In this document: one piece after another, positions 35,740 through 48,700 of the stretch
Numbering within the stretch: the first letter of the stretch is position 1
Layout: each line of letters starts with the position of its first letter
Source: Setaria digitata
Lineage: Eukaryota; Nematoda; Chromadorea; Rhabditida; Setariidae
Direction of reading: 5' to 3'
Assembly (NCBI GenBank): GCA_003640385.1
Contig: RCAB01000051.1
Location: 159,874 to 223,873 of the forward strand
Length of the DNA: 64,000 nt
Translations under genes and position numbers: made by a program
Notes under the pieces: model-generated
What the model was told of the DNA's origin: nothing
Database searches by the model: none
What the model saw: the letters and a program-made list of their open reading frames with translations, nothing else

Positions 35740-38700
35740 TCACTCAGCATTTCTGAACTCTTGAACAGTAGTGTTTCGGACTTTTTTGATATCCAAATTT
35801 ATTAATTCTTCGAATTGTTCCACAAACTGGTGGCTTGGCTGTAAAAAAATTGAAGAATTCTTTTTCGATTCAAAGAATATAATATTCGTTAAGCGAGAGT
35901 AACTGTGATGCAGATAGAACTTTCATTCAGATATATGAAACTTTTGATATGCTTCAGATCCGCAAAAAACGCTTTGAATATGTCTATTACATTAAACTAA
36001 TAGATAAATTACTAACGATTTTGTCGAACGAGAGGAAATGATCATACGAAACTTTGCAGAGAAGGTCAATCAATTTCTTTTTTTTAACATGCAAATTTTC
36101 AATTAGAGGCTTATTTTTAAGTCGTTTCCCATCTTCTTGTTCAACTTGGAATTTCAAAAGATCATTTAATGTGTCTGTATCCAATACCATAAGTATGTCA
36201 TTACTTTGTGCAGCAAAATGACCGCTGATCTGAAACAGGTACAGAATTGAATAAAAATTATGATATAAATATTCCTTAACAACTCGATACATGTTCCAAA
36301 AGTTCCAAAGGAAATAAGACATACTATATGGCAGCATGAAAAAGTACTGTTACAAGTATGATAAGAGGGAAATATAAATGTGTTTATATGTGATAACCGT
36401 GACAATGCCTCAGATTCAGTTGAGCGCTAAGTAAAAAAGTGTTGGTTCGATGATTTTCAAAAAAGAAAAGAAAAAAAAAGCTTACAATTTCTTCAACTGT
36501 TGTTGTCCTCTCCATATTTGCGATGGCTTTCAAACTGTTTTCTCCCTTCATCTGATTTTTTTTTGACTTCATTATTTTGATAGTTAGCATATCCGATGGA
36601 TTTGCTATTCGTTTTGTGTATGCTACACCGAACTGTCGACAATTTAATTTCTAAAGTACTAAATCGCCTAGCAAGAAAAACATGATACATCTCTTCCTCC
36701 AACAAACAAATCGATCTCTATGATATTTTAGATTAAATCTTTAAAACTGCCAACCAATAATGATTTGCTATCAAAGCAGCTTACCATAATATTAGCCCAC
36801 GATTCTGGATAAGTTACTCGAAGACGTAATAACGGAGGATAAGCTTGCCTTGGAGTTCTCATTTTCTCAGCTTCCTCCAGCATGTTCTCAACTTCTGCTG
36901 CTATCAGTTTTTCATCCTACAAACTTTCGATAGCATTAAAAAAAAATGTGAAAAGCAAGCAAAGATCAAACAGAATGTCTACATAATGTCTATAAATAGA
37001 AAAGTAGTAAAAGAACGAACAAGCATATTTTTTGGCCGAATATTCTTCGAAGCAGTGGAAGGTGGCATAACAGTAATTGCCAAATCAGCGAAAAGTATCT
37101 GTCGGGGTGTTTCTAGAGCTATTTTCTGAGAAAAGAATTTGCGTCCACTAACTGTAACGACAGCAACATGTTTAGGCTTAGTTTCTTCTGGCGAAAGTGC
37201 AGTGGCTATGGTACTGCCTGGCTGCATTATATAAAAACCTGAAAAGTGGCTAAATTATAACACATTGAAATTAATGGGATGAGGAAAGTGGAAGCACAAA
37301 GAGTTTATTCAGGAAACTGTATTTAATTTACTTTTACTCCATTAAACTTCTTAATCCTTACCATCGCCAGAGACACAGCCACTTTCATAATACTGTGGAT
37401 CTGCAAACAACAGCATATCAAATATATGCCAATGTAAGAATTTATAACTTAAGCAATTAAATCTTACTTCCTGGAAGTTAAGAATAAAGCAATAAACTGC
37501 TTATTTCTTGCCAAAATAGTTCACTTTTAGAAGCATACTCTTCTGCTTTGCTAGGGAAGGGTTTGTGATCGCTTATAGTGGCCGTATCCTCAATCATATT
37601 ATGAACAGAACACAGTTTACCAATGGGAAAAATTAAAATGATCTTTTATACGAGCATTCAGAACTTTTAATTGAGGAACAGATCTAAGAAACTTACCAAT
37701 TTTACATTCATGTTCATGGCCCCAAATAACGAGATCAAAAAATGACGGAATAAGATGTTCGGGTAAATGCCCACCAGTTGAACGTTCACGCGTTCGCACT
37801 GGTCGGTTCTGATGCAAAATAAATATATTGAACCATGATTCTGTATCTTCTTTTGGACGCAGAAATCGAATTTGTTCTTCTAAACAATGTTTTAATATCT
37901 ACAAAGTATTTGAGTTAAAAAAACACAAGAAATAAATCTAGTGCTTCAAAACTCAGTTAATTGTCCACTGACTTTTAATAGTAATAATTAAATGAAAAAA
38001 AAAACAATAGGCGAATTTTTACTTAAAAAATATGAACTATGATTTTAAATTATACCCCGAAATGCTCTACACAAACGATCGTCCCGCTGATTGCCAATGC
38101 CATACAATGCTAATTTCGTTTTTCCTTTCATTAGAAGCAGTGGTGACACCACAAATTCATCAATTTCTTCAAATTTACCAAATAAGTTAATCAAGCCTGA
38201 TTCATGCAACACATCCAATGCAGTCAAACCCTTCAAATTTTTTTCTATGAAAGTAGACTGAATTAAATATCTATGAACCATTTTCACATCAAGCTGAACG
38301 GTGCGAAACAGCACATGTTGATAAATCAAGTCAAAATAACTGTAACTCAATGTACAATCCATGAATTAGTATAGATACAAAGAGTTGCCATTCGTTATAG
38401 TGGATAAAATCATAAGCTACATAATTTTTTGGATTCATATGCTAACCTTTCCAGTGAGATCATCGTGATTCCCATGTATTGTGAATATCGGTAACCCAAC
38501 GTTAATATTATTGTCCTAAATATGAAATATAATTTCTCCTAAAACAAAAAAGAAAAAAGAACTCGCATATATAAACATTTCGTAGAAATGAAATAAATTC
38601 AATTCCATAAACAGAAATTCGGCACTCTTACAGACCTCCTTTTTTTTGCTCCGATATATAATTAAATATTTTCAAATATGATAAAATGGGTTCTTACTGA

Positions 38701-39427
38701 GTAACATGAAAGTAGTTGGGTTAACTAGTGTTACCAAAATTGAACGGCAATTCACGGTGCACAATAAAAATGAAGTGGCAAACATTTTTTTTTTTTTTTA
38801 AATGGAGATAATTTAAAACTATTAGGACCTCGTAATTAACAATGCTGAAAGCACTGTGTGGAAAATTTACAGCTGGATCACTTAGAAATCGAAGAGCTAC
38901 AGGACGATCGTTTAAACAATATCGACGAAGTAGCCGTGTTACATGGTGCTGAATTTCGCGAGATGGATTATTTTCGTGGTACAAATCACCGCCTGAAATT
39001 CAATTTAGGCCAAAATTTTATGATAAATATTCTATTGTACTATTAAGAATTTTGTTCTCTGGCTATGCCTCGAAAACAAAAATAAACTTAGAAAGGATAA
39101 AAATACCCAGCAGAATGAAATCAACTTCTTCCCGGCTGGCGATTTGTAAAACTTCCTCGAATGTTCTTATCGAATCCTTATCACGACCCAAAATTTTTTC
39201 AGCAAATCCTATATGCAAATCGGTAGCAATCAGTATTCGAATCTTCAAAATAAAAGTGTCTAGTGCATTTCATCATTTCATCTGCTAAGTATTACATACA
39301 TATTATCGAAAAACGGTATAATTTAAGGCAAAATCCAACAAAAACTATGCAGCTAACTAACATGATCACTTTCCGGTGTTTCATCGATCTGCGATGATTC
39401 TACAAATACGTCGTCTGAACATTCCAT
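35740..39427 (-). CDS. mre-11: MRE11 double-strand-break repair nuclease (12 exons, 552 aa)
   Basis: Nuclease subunit of the MRE11-RAD50-NBS1 complex, which processes DNA double-strand breaks. Exons: 39427-39362, 39242-39107, 38992-38829, 38515-38447, 38230-38056, 37879-37697, 37400-37362, 37238-37021, 36916-36785, 36650-36486, 36229-36017, 35838-35740; 1659 nt, phases closed. All phosphoesterase motifs are present: [25 protein letters not shown] and WGHEHEC, which supply the two-metal ligands. After them come the capping domain ([14 protein letters not shown]) and the IANPSDM segment. The protein stops shortly after the RAD50-binding-like helices, so it is about 150 residues shorter than human MRE11 (708) and lacks a Gly/Arg-rich or long acidic tail. 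One exon is only 39 nt. It is upstream of WDR24 on the same strand. Identity is certain; the short tail is a model result that transcripts should confirm. Confidence 0.95.
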
Positions 39428-40558
39428 ATTCAATAAAAAAACTTACTAAAATTTAGATTAGCTTTTAATTTCAAAAAATATTAAAAATCAATGTATTTTA
39501 CTAATGCCACTATTGCGTAACCCTTAAAATCGTTCGTAATTCCCAGACCTAACTATAACTGCTTGGATATACAAAGTAACCTTAAAGTGGTTTGATTCAG
39601 AGTCCAAAAAAAGAAAATGTTTTGAAAAAGAATTATGAATGGGAAAAGTAATTTCGGTCATAAATAGAATCCATACAATGCAACTGCGCTAAGTTGGGAT
39701 TCAGCTGGATCCACACGGGACAGATACGCTATTAAATGGGCAGTACAGAGATAGTTGAATAATACCTCCGCAATGCCAACAGAATTTTCTACAAAATCTC
39801 ACAAAGAATGAAAGTAATTCGACTTGCCAGTTGAAAACCTAAATTTCAGGTGTTTTTCTTGGTACTAATTAAATAGAGAATATTCCCAATCCTTACTCTC
39901 TTAAACACATAATGCTTCAGGATAAGGATTTTAACGTGGTTTAATTAAAAGATTATTTTTTTTTTTCGTAATACAGTAACGTCGAGGAGACAACTTTTAT
40001 ATAACATTTGAAATCGATAAGGAACAAGGAGGAAAAAAACTCTTTCTCCGCATACAAAAAACATCACAAATATTATTCGATTCAGAAACAGAAGAAATGC
40101 GTAATATCAACTTCGCAAATAATGACTTATGTCCTCATTTACACCAATAAGCTTCATTCTATATTTCAATACCAAATAGTGATCGATGGATCACTTATAA
40201 AAAACACTAGGAATAAAACTCATAGATATCCACTTTAGATTTGTTCTGCATCATTTAAAAAGGGACTTCATAAATGTACCAGTTTTATTCATAATGCTTA
40301 TATGCTTCTTCCGTTAACGAAAAATAATGACTACTATATTCCTGGTGAAACGTATGGAAGGAAAACAATACAATTTGATATAAACTATAACTTGTGAGAA
40401 ATGCTATTTGTCAAAAGGAGAAAAAAAAAAGGTAACAAACATATTTAACAGCTTCGATGATTGGAAAAGAATTTGGAAATGTATGAGATGAACTTTCAAA
40501 TCAACCAAAAACAAACGAGAAATTAAACGTATCATCACTAACGATGTTACTACAGCAA
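39428..40558. other. Intergenic between LUC7L3 region and mre-11
   Basis: About 1.1 kb, AT-rich, no exon supported. A minus-strand acceptor-like TTTTAG lies about 21 nt before the MRE11 ATG and may serve trans-splicing, although the bases after it also resemble a donor. An mre-11 promoter, if the gene has its own, should be here. Confidence 0.45.
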
Positions 40559-40795
40559 TTACAAAACACTAATACACGCATGACTATAATATGTCAGAAG
40601 CGAAATAAGCACTGTAATACCGAAAATAAGTGGTGGCACCATCGTTTTATTCTTCTCTGACTTAAATGCATCACTAAAAGCGTCCATTTTCACCGCTGAA
40701 AATATTAGTATTCCAATTTCACGACCAATCAGTTGAACACAAGGATAAATACTATCACAAATTTGTGATACTGTTTCTGCTCCGTAACACAAGAA
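40559..40795 (-). other. Open frame with tail-anchor-like end; possible alternative last exon
   Basis: This 79-codon frame is open from an acceptor-like TTTAG (40,797-40,796) to a stop at 40,559. It has no ATG at its start, so it would be an exon and not a gene. It encodes a mildly amphipathic stretch (ICDSIYPCVQLIGREIGILI) and ends in a hydrophobic helix (MVPPLIFGITVLISLLTYY) plus a short tail. Phase would allow it to follow LUC7L3 codon AGA near 41,014, where GTAATC could be a weak donor. A membrane tail on a splicing factor would be odd. It may equally be chance or part of an unseen gene. Confidence 0.2.
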
Positions 40796-40962
40796 CTAAA
40801 CTTCTGCCCACGCTAATACAACAATCATGACTTAACTTCTCAAGATACATTTTCTAGTTCTTATTAAAGCATTCTGAACTTAAAAAGTTCAGATAAAATG
40901 AAGAAAAAAGTTTCATCCGGGCAATGCACAGTGCATTCGCGATTGCAAACAACAATTTTTTT

Positions 40963-43849
40963 TTACGATAACATTGAAGAACTATTGTGCGTAAGAAATG
41001 AATAAAAGATTACTCTGTGCCGATCCCGGTCTTCCCTTCTATCTCGATGTCGATCTGAATGGCGCTCATAGCGTCGATCATCATCCCGCCGTGAACGTGG
41101 AGACCGTGAACGATGCCGATGTCTGCAATCAAAAGGCAATCTTGCATTTTTTTTTTTTTGGTGAAGGGTTTGTATAGGTTTTTAGCAACTTTCAAATCTT
41201 GTTAAAAATATTTCTACTATCAAGCGATTTCATTTCACTTCGATCCTTTAATTACAAAGAAATGACTTAATATTAAGAGCACTAAGCATTTAAAATTGAC
41301 AACAGACGCGCAGCAGCGTACGGAACTTCATAATTTAAAAGTAAGACTAATTTCAAAAACTAAGAATAAGCATACCCGCGATCTCTATCATCACGTCTTC
41401 GATCTCGATCTTTATCCCTATCCCTCTCCCTGTCACGTTCCCTTTCTCTTTCTCGATCCCTCTCATTTCGCCGCTCCCTATCATCTCGATCTTTCTTTTC
41501 ACGATCTTTCCTTTCCTTTTCCTCACGTTCTATCTTTCCCTAAAATAGTCCTTATTGATATAAATGAGTGTTAACCTTAACCGATGACAATATTGAAATA
41601 CTGCCTCGCTAAAAGTTTTTTAAATCTCTCCAAACAAAATATAACGAGTAATAATATCCATTTTAGATTTTGCTACGATCTAGCCATCAGAGCTAACTCT
41701 GAAACAATTGACCTGATATAATCAAATAAAAAGAAAAAAAAAAAAAAAACAAAGGTGAAAATTATTAAATGTCACTATGCTATTCATCCCAAACTGTTTG
41801 CTACTGAAATTTCTTATTATACCTTTCGTTTTTCCTCCCGTTTTCGATCCATTTCTTCAATTGTTGCGCGAATTCTTGCATATGCCATATGTTGTTTGCC
41901 GGCATAATGATCATCTATTCGCTGCTGCACATCATTTACAAGCATAAAACATCCACAAACCTTGAATGAATTTTTCTTAAAATTACATATTACACAAGTA
42001 TTTTTATTTCTTTTGAGGAGTAGTAAAACCATAATGAGTCATATATTACTTTTTTTCAAATAAATCTTCCAGTTCTCATGAGAAATGATTTTCTTCTAAC
42101 TTAAACATCTGACAGTTTCAAAACATGTTGCATCTGAAAGAGTTCTATAAATCTACACAAACCCACCTGACAAACCTCCATCGGTTTTGAAAGTTGATTA
42201 GCGAGATCTTCAATATGGCTTGTAGGATTCGCCGACTGTGCCAACAAACGATCCAAAGCTGCGCGCTCTTGCTTGAATTTATCCGCTTGTCGTACTTGCT
42301 CTTTCGCTTCATCCACTTTACCCAGTGCCCCCAAGGCTTCGGCCTTTAACATTAAAAACAAACCAGTTACTAACGTTTACAGTAATGTTAAATGGTAGCA
42401 TTAGCAGTGAAGCGAACGCGTTAACACAATAAAAATGATATGATGGGAAACCTGAGGTATACACGACTTGGCGTTTTTGCTCCAAAGCACGGAATTTGCT
42501 CACAAGTGTAGGAAGCCTAAAGAAAAAATTCCTTTTTAAAGGCATTTTAAACGCTTTTTCGCACCTAGATAGACCTCCAATATGCTGGAAAGAAACAACA
42601 AAAATGGATTTCGGTAGTCAAAATGTCGGAAAGAGGAAGGTTACGCGAGCAAACTGATTCATAATTTTTGTAAATAGACGGAAAAACGACTGAATGGAGA
42701 AATAACGATTGTAAGGCAAACAATTTACTGTTTAAAAAGCAGACACGCAACTGGAATTTCGAGGAATAGACAATTTCTGCTATGACTTTGAAGAATCGGA
42801 CGATTTACTAACTGATCAGAAATGAAGAATAAAAGATCAGAGAATGATGGAAACACAGAAATAAAAAAATGGCAGCCGTTATCGATTAAATTCTGGCAAC
42901 GCCTTTTAATAAAGAAGGGATTCTGAAATATCAATTCTATTTTATTAGCCACGTCCACAGCCATGAATGCCTTTAGCGCAAAGAAAAAGTATCGAGGTAA
43001 AACGCCAATCATGATTTTATGTAAAGCTACTTTTACATTCTCACTGCGTCAACGGCTGCCAACAGCTAGAGAAAAAAATTACTTTTTCCATACAGTCGTT
43101 GATCTTTGCAGAGAGATTGGACTGTTGCTCGGCAATGAGCTCTTTCTGCCTACGCTGTGCATCTGTTTCTCCCTCGCCACCTTCTTTTGAAGCATCTACA
43201 ATAGCTAATTTTAAATATGTTCGCTCTGAACTTCAAGTTATGAAAAGAAACAAGCTCGTCACTCGGTATTTACGTCAGTGACATAAAGCGAAAAATCCAG
43301 TTTAAATGGTAAAAGTGTATTTATCTACAGAAGCTGAGCAATGTCAGTTGTATTAAATGATATCAGCAAAACAAACTTACACTGCAAATTTTATTGGTGA
43401 CATACCTTTAATGACAGGTTGCGTCATAGCAAGACGACGTTCATTTTTTTCAATCTTCCGGCGCACTTCATCGTCCAGACGGCGGATTTTATTCAAGAAC
43501 TCTTCCTCATAGCCTAACTTCTCGAAACGACTACTCTCGCGGTACTTTAGTCGTAAAGCAGGATCATGAATCTATAAGCAATTATCGATATATTATGGAC
43601 TTCTTAACCAAATCACCGTCAGTTTCGTTAGGAATATAAGATCGATGACTCGCTTAGAACAACCTTTGGACAAAATCCAAGATCTGCTTTCGTATTCCTG
43701 AACATTTCATTTGGACAAAATGCGACTAAAAAATTCTTGCACACATCTGGCTCATCGAAATCTGGTTCATCTGTATCGCCAATATCCGCATTCCGCTTAA
43801 CACCCATTAATTCATTGAGCATTTGTGCCATTTGTTCTGTGGCCGACAT
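40963..43849 (-). CDS. LUC7L3: LUC7-like 3 splicing factor (7 exons, 367 aa)
   Basis: LUC7 family protein, a U1 snRNP-associated factor that helps select 5' splice sites. Exons: 43849-43664, 43571-43406, 43195-43083, 42343-42167, 41960-41823, 41539-41376, 41122-40963; 1104 nt, phases closed. The first CCCH-type zinc finger spans exons 1-2 (VCKNFLVAFCPNEMF ... LGFCPKIH). A coiled coil follows (KINDCMEK joined to AEALGALGKVDEAKEQVRQA). The second CCHH finger is VCQVCGCFMLVNDV with the paired histidines of DDHYAGKQH. The carboxy end is an RE/RD/RS-rich tail of about 110 residues, shorter than in human LUC7L3 (432). The last few codons after the RD block are ordinary, so the true 3' end could differ (see the open frame at 40,559-40,795). 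The ATG is preceded by AAG. Confidence 0.93.
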
Positions 43850-45721
43850 CTTGCTTGCAAAACTGTAACAGTATCAAATTCTCTATACACTTAGCACATT
43901 ACATGTTATGTTTTAGAGGAATTCCGTACCATCTTAACTACAGGAACAAGCCTTACCACAATCCAACTTCATTTTTAATCATTTCCATAACTTACTGCTA
44001 GAAATTTCCTATGATTTATAAAAGAAAAATGGTACAAACAACGAAGAAGGAACAGAAATGGTTATGCCGAACTTAAAACTCGTGAATTACAAGCTTTTAC
44101 CAATATTACTCATGTAAATGGCTTTGCTACCGACATCCTTCAGAGAATGCTGCTGTATTAGGAATAGAAATTAGCACAAAACAGTTTATTCAGTTTTATT
44201 CAGTATTCGCCTCTTTCTTGAACTCGACAAACACCGAGATAATAGCAGTAGAATGAGAAAAAGAGATGAATTTACAATTCAAATATGATTTAATAGCAAA
44301 CAGCGATAAACTTAGATTTACTACGATATTTCCACCGGTGCTTCTCACATCTACAACTCATATTTTAAATTTCCAGAATTATCTGCAGTGGAACATGATA
44401 TATTGAATGAGAGGCAGATGAGAACAGATGGGCTTACACAGGCCTACTATTGAACGAGATCAAAATGCCAGCCGTCAACTAAGCAATCTTATGAAAATTC
44501 CATTCAATTATAAAGAATGAGTGATAAATAAAATGTACAAGAAGAAAAACCATCTATAAAACTCTTTCCTAGAGATCCTAATTACATAAATTGTTTTGAT
44601 TTACATAAAAATCAAAACAATTGCTAACCATTCTTCCATTATAAAAATTATAAAAAGTAGCGGTCCATCAGCATCTTTTCATTCATACTCCTTTTAAATT
44701 TAGTTAAAAATCACTAAACTTTTCCTTATCGCATCGCCAAAGTTCAATTCTAGAGACAAAGCAAGATAAAATACCGAATCTCAAGCAATATCAGGTTATC
44801 AGATCATGAATTATGCTAATAAGCTACAGAAGATTCGCAAGTTTAGGACTTCAACAAATGTTAATTATGAGGATTTTTCCCTACAAGCTTTTAAAAATAA
44901 TCGAAAGGAGAAAGAAATCAAGGACTTATACAATAGCAAGGTCAAAACTTCAATACAAAAACGATAAAAACTACCGTTCTGAATTATGACAAAGAATATA
45001 CGACAATAGCAATAATACATAATACCTGCTTGTAAAATATAAATTTGTATACAATTTACATTATATACACCGAAAATGATAGAAGCAAACCATACATAAA
45101 CGATAACAAATTCCACTATAAATATGTTGCCATTTCAAGCACATTGCAAAATGCATTTTAGTATCAGCGATCTAATTTTCGTTCGCATTTCGCGTTAAGC
45201 CTGTAAAACTTCGGAAAGTGAAAGCTAATCTATGAATAAAAATTATTTCAACCCATGCCCCCTCATTCTTATCCAAAAAACAGAATAAAGGCAAGCTTTT
45301 CTACATCACTAAATCTTAGAATTTGTCAATATCATTATATAATTTAAAATAAATAAATCCAGCACATCAGACTCCAAGTTCTAAAATCAACATAGACGGA
45401 CAAATGGCGTTTAACGCGTTAGGGTTGAACTGAAAAGTACAATTTGATGATTCAAAAAAGTGTCACCATCAACGACAACAATATCCATATACACAGCAAA
45501 AATTTACATTATATAATGCGATTTCATGCGGCATTAAATGCTAAATCAGGTATACTGAAGCATTACATGTGTATCCTATGCAGAAACGATATTTTTTAAT
45601 TTTAAAAAAGCAAGGACTACGTGATTTTACTAAAAAAACTTAAGCCGCTTGACTCGATCACAGCCTATGGACAACATAGAAGAATAAAAACTGTACAAAA
45701 CATAAATATAAACATGAATTA
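43850..45721. other. Intergenic: LUC7L3 promoter side and daf-4 3' flank
   Basis: 1.9 kb of AT-rich DNA without a supported exon on either strand. It should contain the LUC7L3 promoter near 43,850 and the 3' UTR of the receptor gene near 45,721. Confidence 0.5.
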
Positions 45722-48700
45722 TCATGAGATTGGTAAACTATTACGCACAGGACACTGATCTGATAAAGGGATTGTCTTATTCTGAATTGCTTCTTGTGTA
45801 TCAAGAGTAGGAAGGTATCGAACATTTGGAGGTGCTGAACAAGCTTGTGCATATTCGTCCATTGAAGCATGGAATCCATTGGAACCTAATGAACCATCTT
45901 TAATAAGTAGCGCTGCAGGTATCGCTCCACAATCATGTATGTATGGCGGCGGTGGGCCATCTGCAAATAATAGAATACATAAGCAAATCTAACTAAACAG
46001 GTTATAATCACATCAGCTCGCTGAATTATTATTTTTTTCTTAATATACTGTTTATTTAAATTAACTGCTCTGGCTTTTAATATGTGTCGCTTTCCCTCAG
46101 TACAAAATAAAAGCTGTAATATTTGTCCATGTCATGGGACAGCATAAATCAGTCACTCCTCTTAATTATTAGTGCTGAAATCAGTGTAATTAGCAAGAGT
46201 GAAGAACTAACTTGGCGAATTTTTTCTTTGCTTTGTTGTAGTACTTTCAAATTTTTGATCAGCAGCATAAGACATGAATAATGTATTGGCACGCTCATAT
46301 GCACAGCCAGAAGTGATACGACCATCCGGTTCCATATCCCACATGTCTTCAGCTGTCTTCCATAAAACACCACCAATCTAAAAATGCATAAATAAAAATC
46401 ACTGCAAAAATCTTGAACATTCCAAAACCACGACAAAGCTGGGGAAAACAACGATAAAAACACTCGAGTCACAGAAATAATTAATTACATCATCTATTTT
46501 GTTTTATTAATGGAAGCAAATTTATAAGCTTCAAAAAGCAAACATTATGCTCAATGACCGAAGCACGAATACTTGGTCGATTCTTCTCCACAGCAACAAC
46601 TCGTCTCATATCATGCAATGTTGGTTGCACTCCAGCTTCCGTTTCATACGGACGTTCGTATTCTCCAACTACATCATCTTAAAATATTGTTGAGAGTACA
46701 AATTGTACAACATGGATGTAGCACATATTAAATTCCGAATCAAATCGTTCTTAAAAATTCTGTCTTAGAAAAATTAACAGTAGCATGACGGAGTATTTTT
46801 GTTTTCAAAAGAAAGAGTAATATTATATTCAGGAAATCAGTTGTACGCCCTATTATGATAAAATTAATCATGGAAACAATCGTCAGAAGAAATCACGAAC
46901 AACCTAACTAATAACAAATCTTTTTCTACCCTATATTTAGAAATTTCACTTCACGCAAATAACCACTTGGAGTGACTTAAATGCTGAAGAATTGAGAAAC
47001 AGGCAAATTACTTTACCTTTACTCATTGATGTTCTTGACAAAATCTCCCACAATACTAAAGCAGCGGCATATACATCAATTTGACGGAAAGCAAACGCCG
47101 TAAATTCAGTTGCACCTTCCAGTACTTCCGGTGACATATAACGTCGCGTACCTACCTACAAACGAAGCCCTACTTCTTTGTTACCTTAGATTTTCATGCT
47201 TCAAAAAAAAAAAAAAAAAAAGGATTATCAAAGAAAAAGTGCAAACAGTTAGTAAGAGAAAATGTGCTCATGTCTACCTGCCCATGATTATCATCTGATG
47301 GCATTTGACCATTTTCACATTTCAACGCTAAACCAAAATCAGCGATTACTGAAGTCAAGTCCAGCTTCAAAAGTACGTTTCGCGATTTGAAATCACTGGA
47401 ATTTAAAGACTTAAAAAAACCCGAAAAAATAAAGGAATACACATCTTCTCAAAAATTTCTGTGTAGATCCTTTGTTTAGTTGCTTCCGAGCTGTCCAAAT
47501 CATTTTTCCTTTAATAACTTCGAATAATTTTTCTCCTAGATAAGGATAACAGATGTGAAGTTAATTTCCCAGAGTTCTGAGGCAGCAAAAACATTAGAAA
47601 GTTCGGACGAAATACAAATGCAACGACTTGCAATAGAATATACTTACCGGTGTACAACGCAAGGTTTCAACTCGCCATCAATCATTTTTTCTTCATGAAG
47701 GAAAGACAGTCCTCTCAGCATTGAAGCTATTATCTTCAACGATTCTTGCAGAGTTAGGACATGGAACTAAAAAAGGATAAAATAATGAACCGGTCTTAAG
47801 ATTGTTAGGAAACGGATAACAAGAATGGAAAGAAAAAGGGCAAAAAACAAGACTGATGAGATGAGATGTTAACAGGGTAAAAAGATCTAATAATACTAAA
47901 ACCAAATACGTTAAGCAGTAAGACATCTCCAACACGATTATTTAATTTCAACAATTAACACAGCTATTCATTCTAATCGATTCGTAAGAGTTATTTAGTT
48001 GTCAGTTTAGAAGGATTAATGAAATCCGAATGACTGTGAGAAATTACATCGCATTTAAAATCAACTTACATGGAGAAAATCGAACAGTGAACCATTCTCA
48101 TGGAATTCTGTAATCAACCAAAAGTCGTTTCCATGAACTTCCGCACCGAAGTATCGCAAGATGTTTTTATGTCTTCGAAGAGAACTTATTGCATAAATTT
48201 CCTGCAATATTATGGCTAGTAATGAAACAGATTCAGCAGTGGAAAGTTTGAATTCCGTTTTTTCACTTTTTCAATACAGCCCAACTCCTTAAAACGATCC
48301 GCCAGCTAAATAAGAGACTAAAAAAAAGAACAGGAATATCAATAATATGAAAAATAATAATAATAAAACAATAATAAAAAAGAATAAAAAACACAAAAAA
48401 AAGGAATTAGTTTTCAAGGTAAAAAAAAAAAATTAATAGCGTGGTAATGAACAGGAACAAAGAGAATTAGATTCAAACCTGCTCAACAATCCAGCTATTT
48501 ACATCAACAGATGGGAAAACTTTTACTGCAACAGGTTCGTTGTCTAGCATGCCACGAAACACTTGACCAAATCGACCGCGAGCCACTAACTAAATACAAT
48601 ATATAATAAATCAAAAATATTTGAATTCTCCTTAATAACGAAACTCGACTTCAATAACCAAGTTCTAATCAGTAAGGAGATTTCAATAACCGATTAAGCA

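Noticed and set aside
39934..39950. Sequence resembling the start of nematode spliced leader 1 (GGTTTAATTA)
   Set aside because: Only the first ten bases agree and no Sm site or small-RNA gene structure follows.
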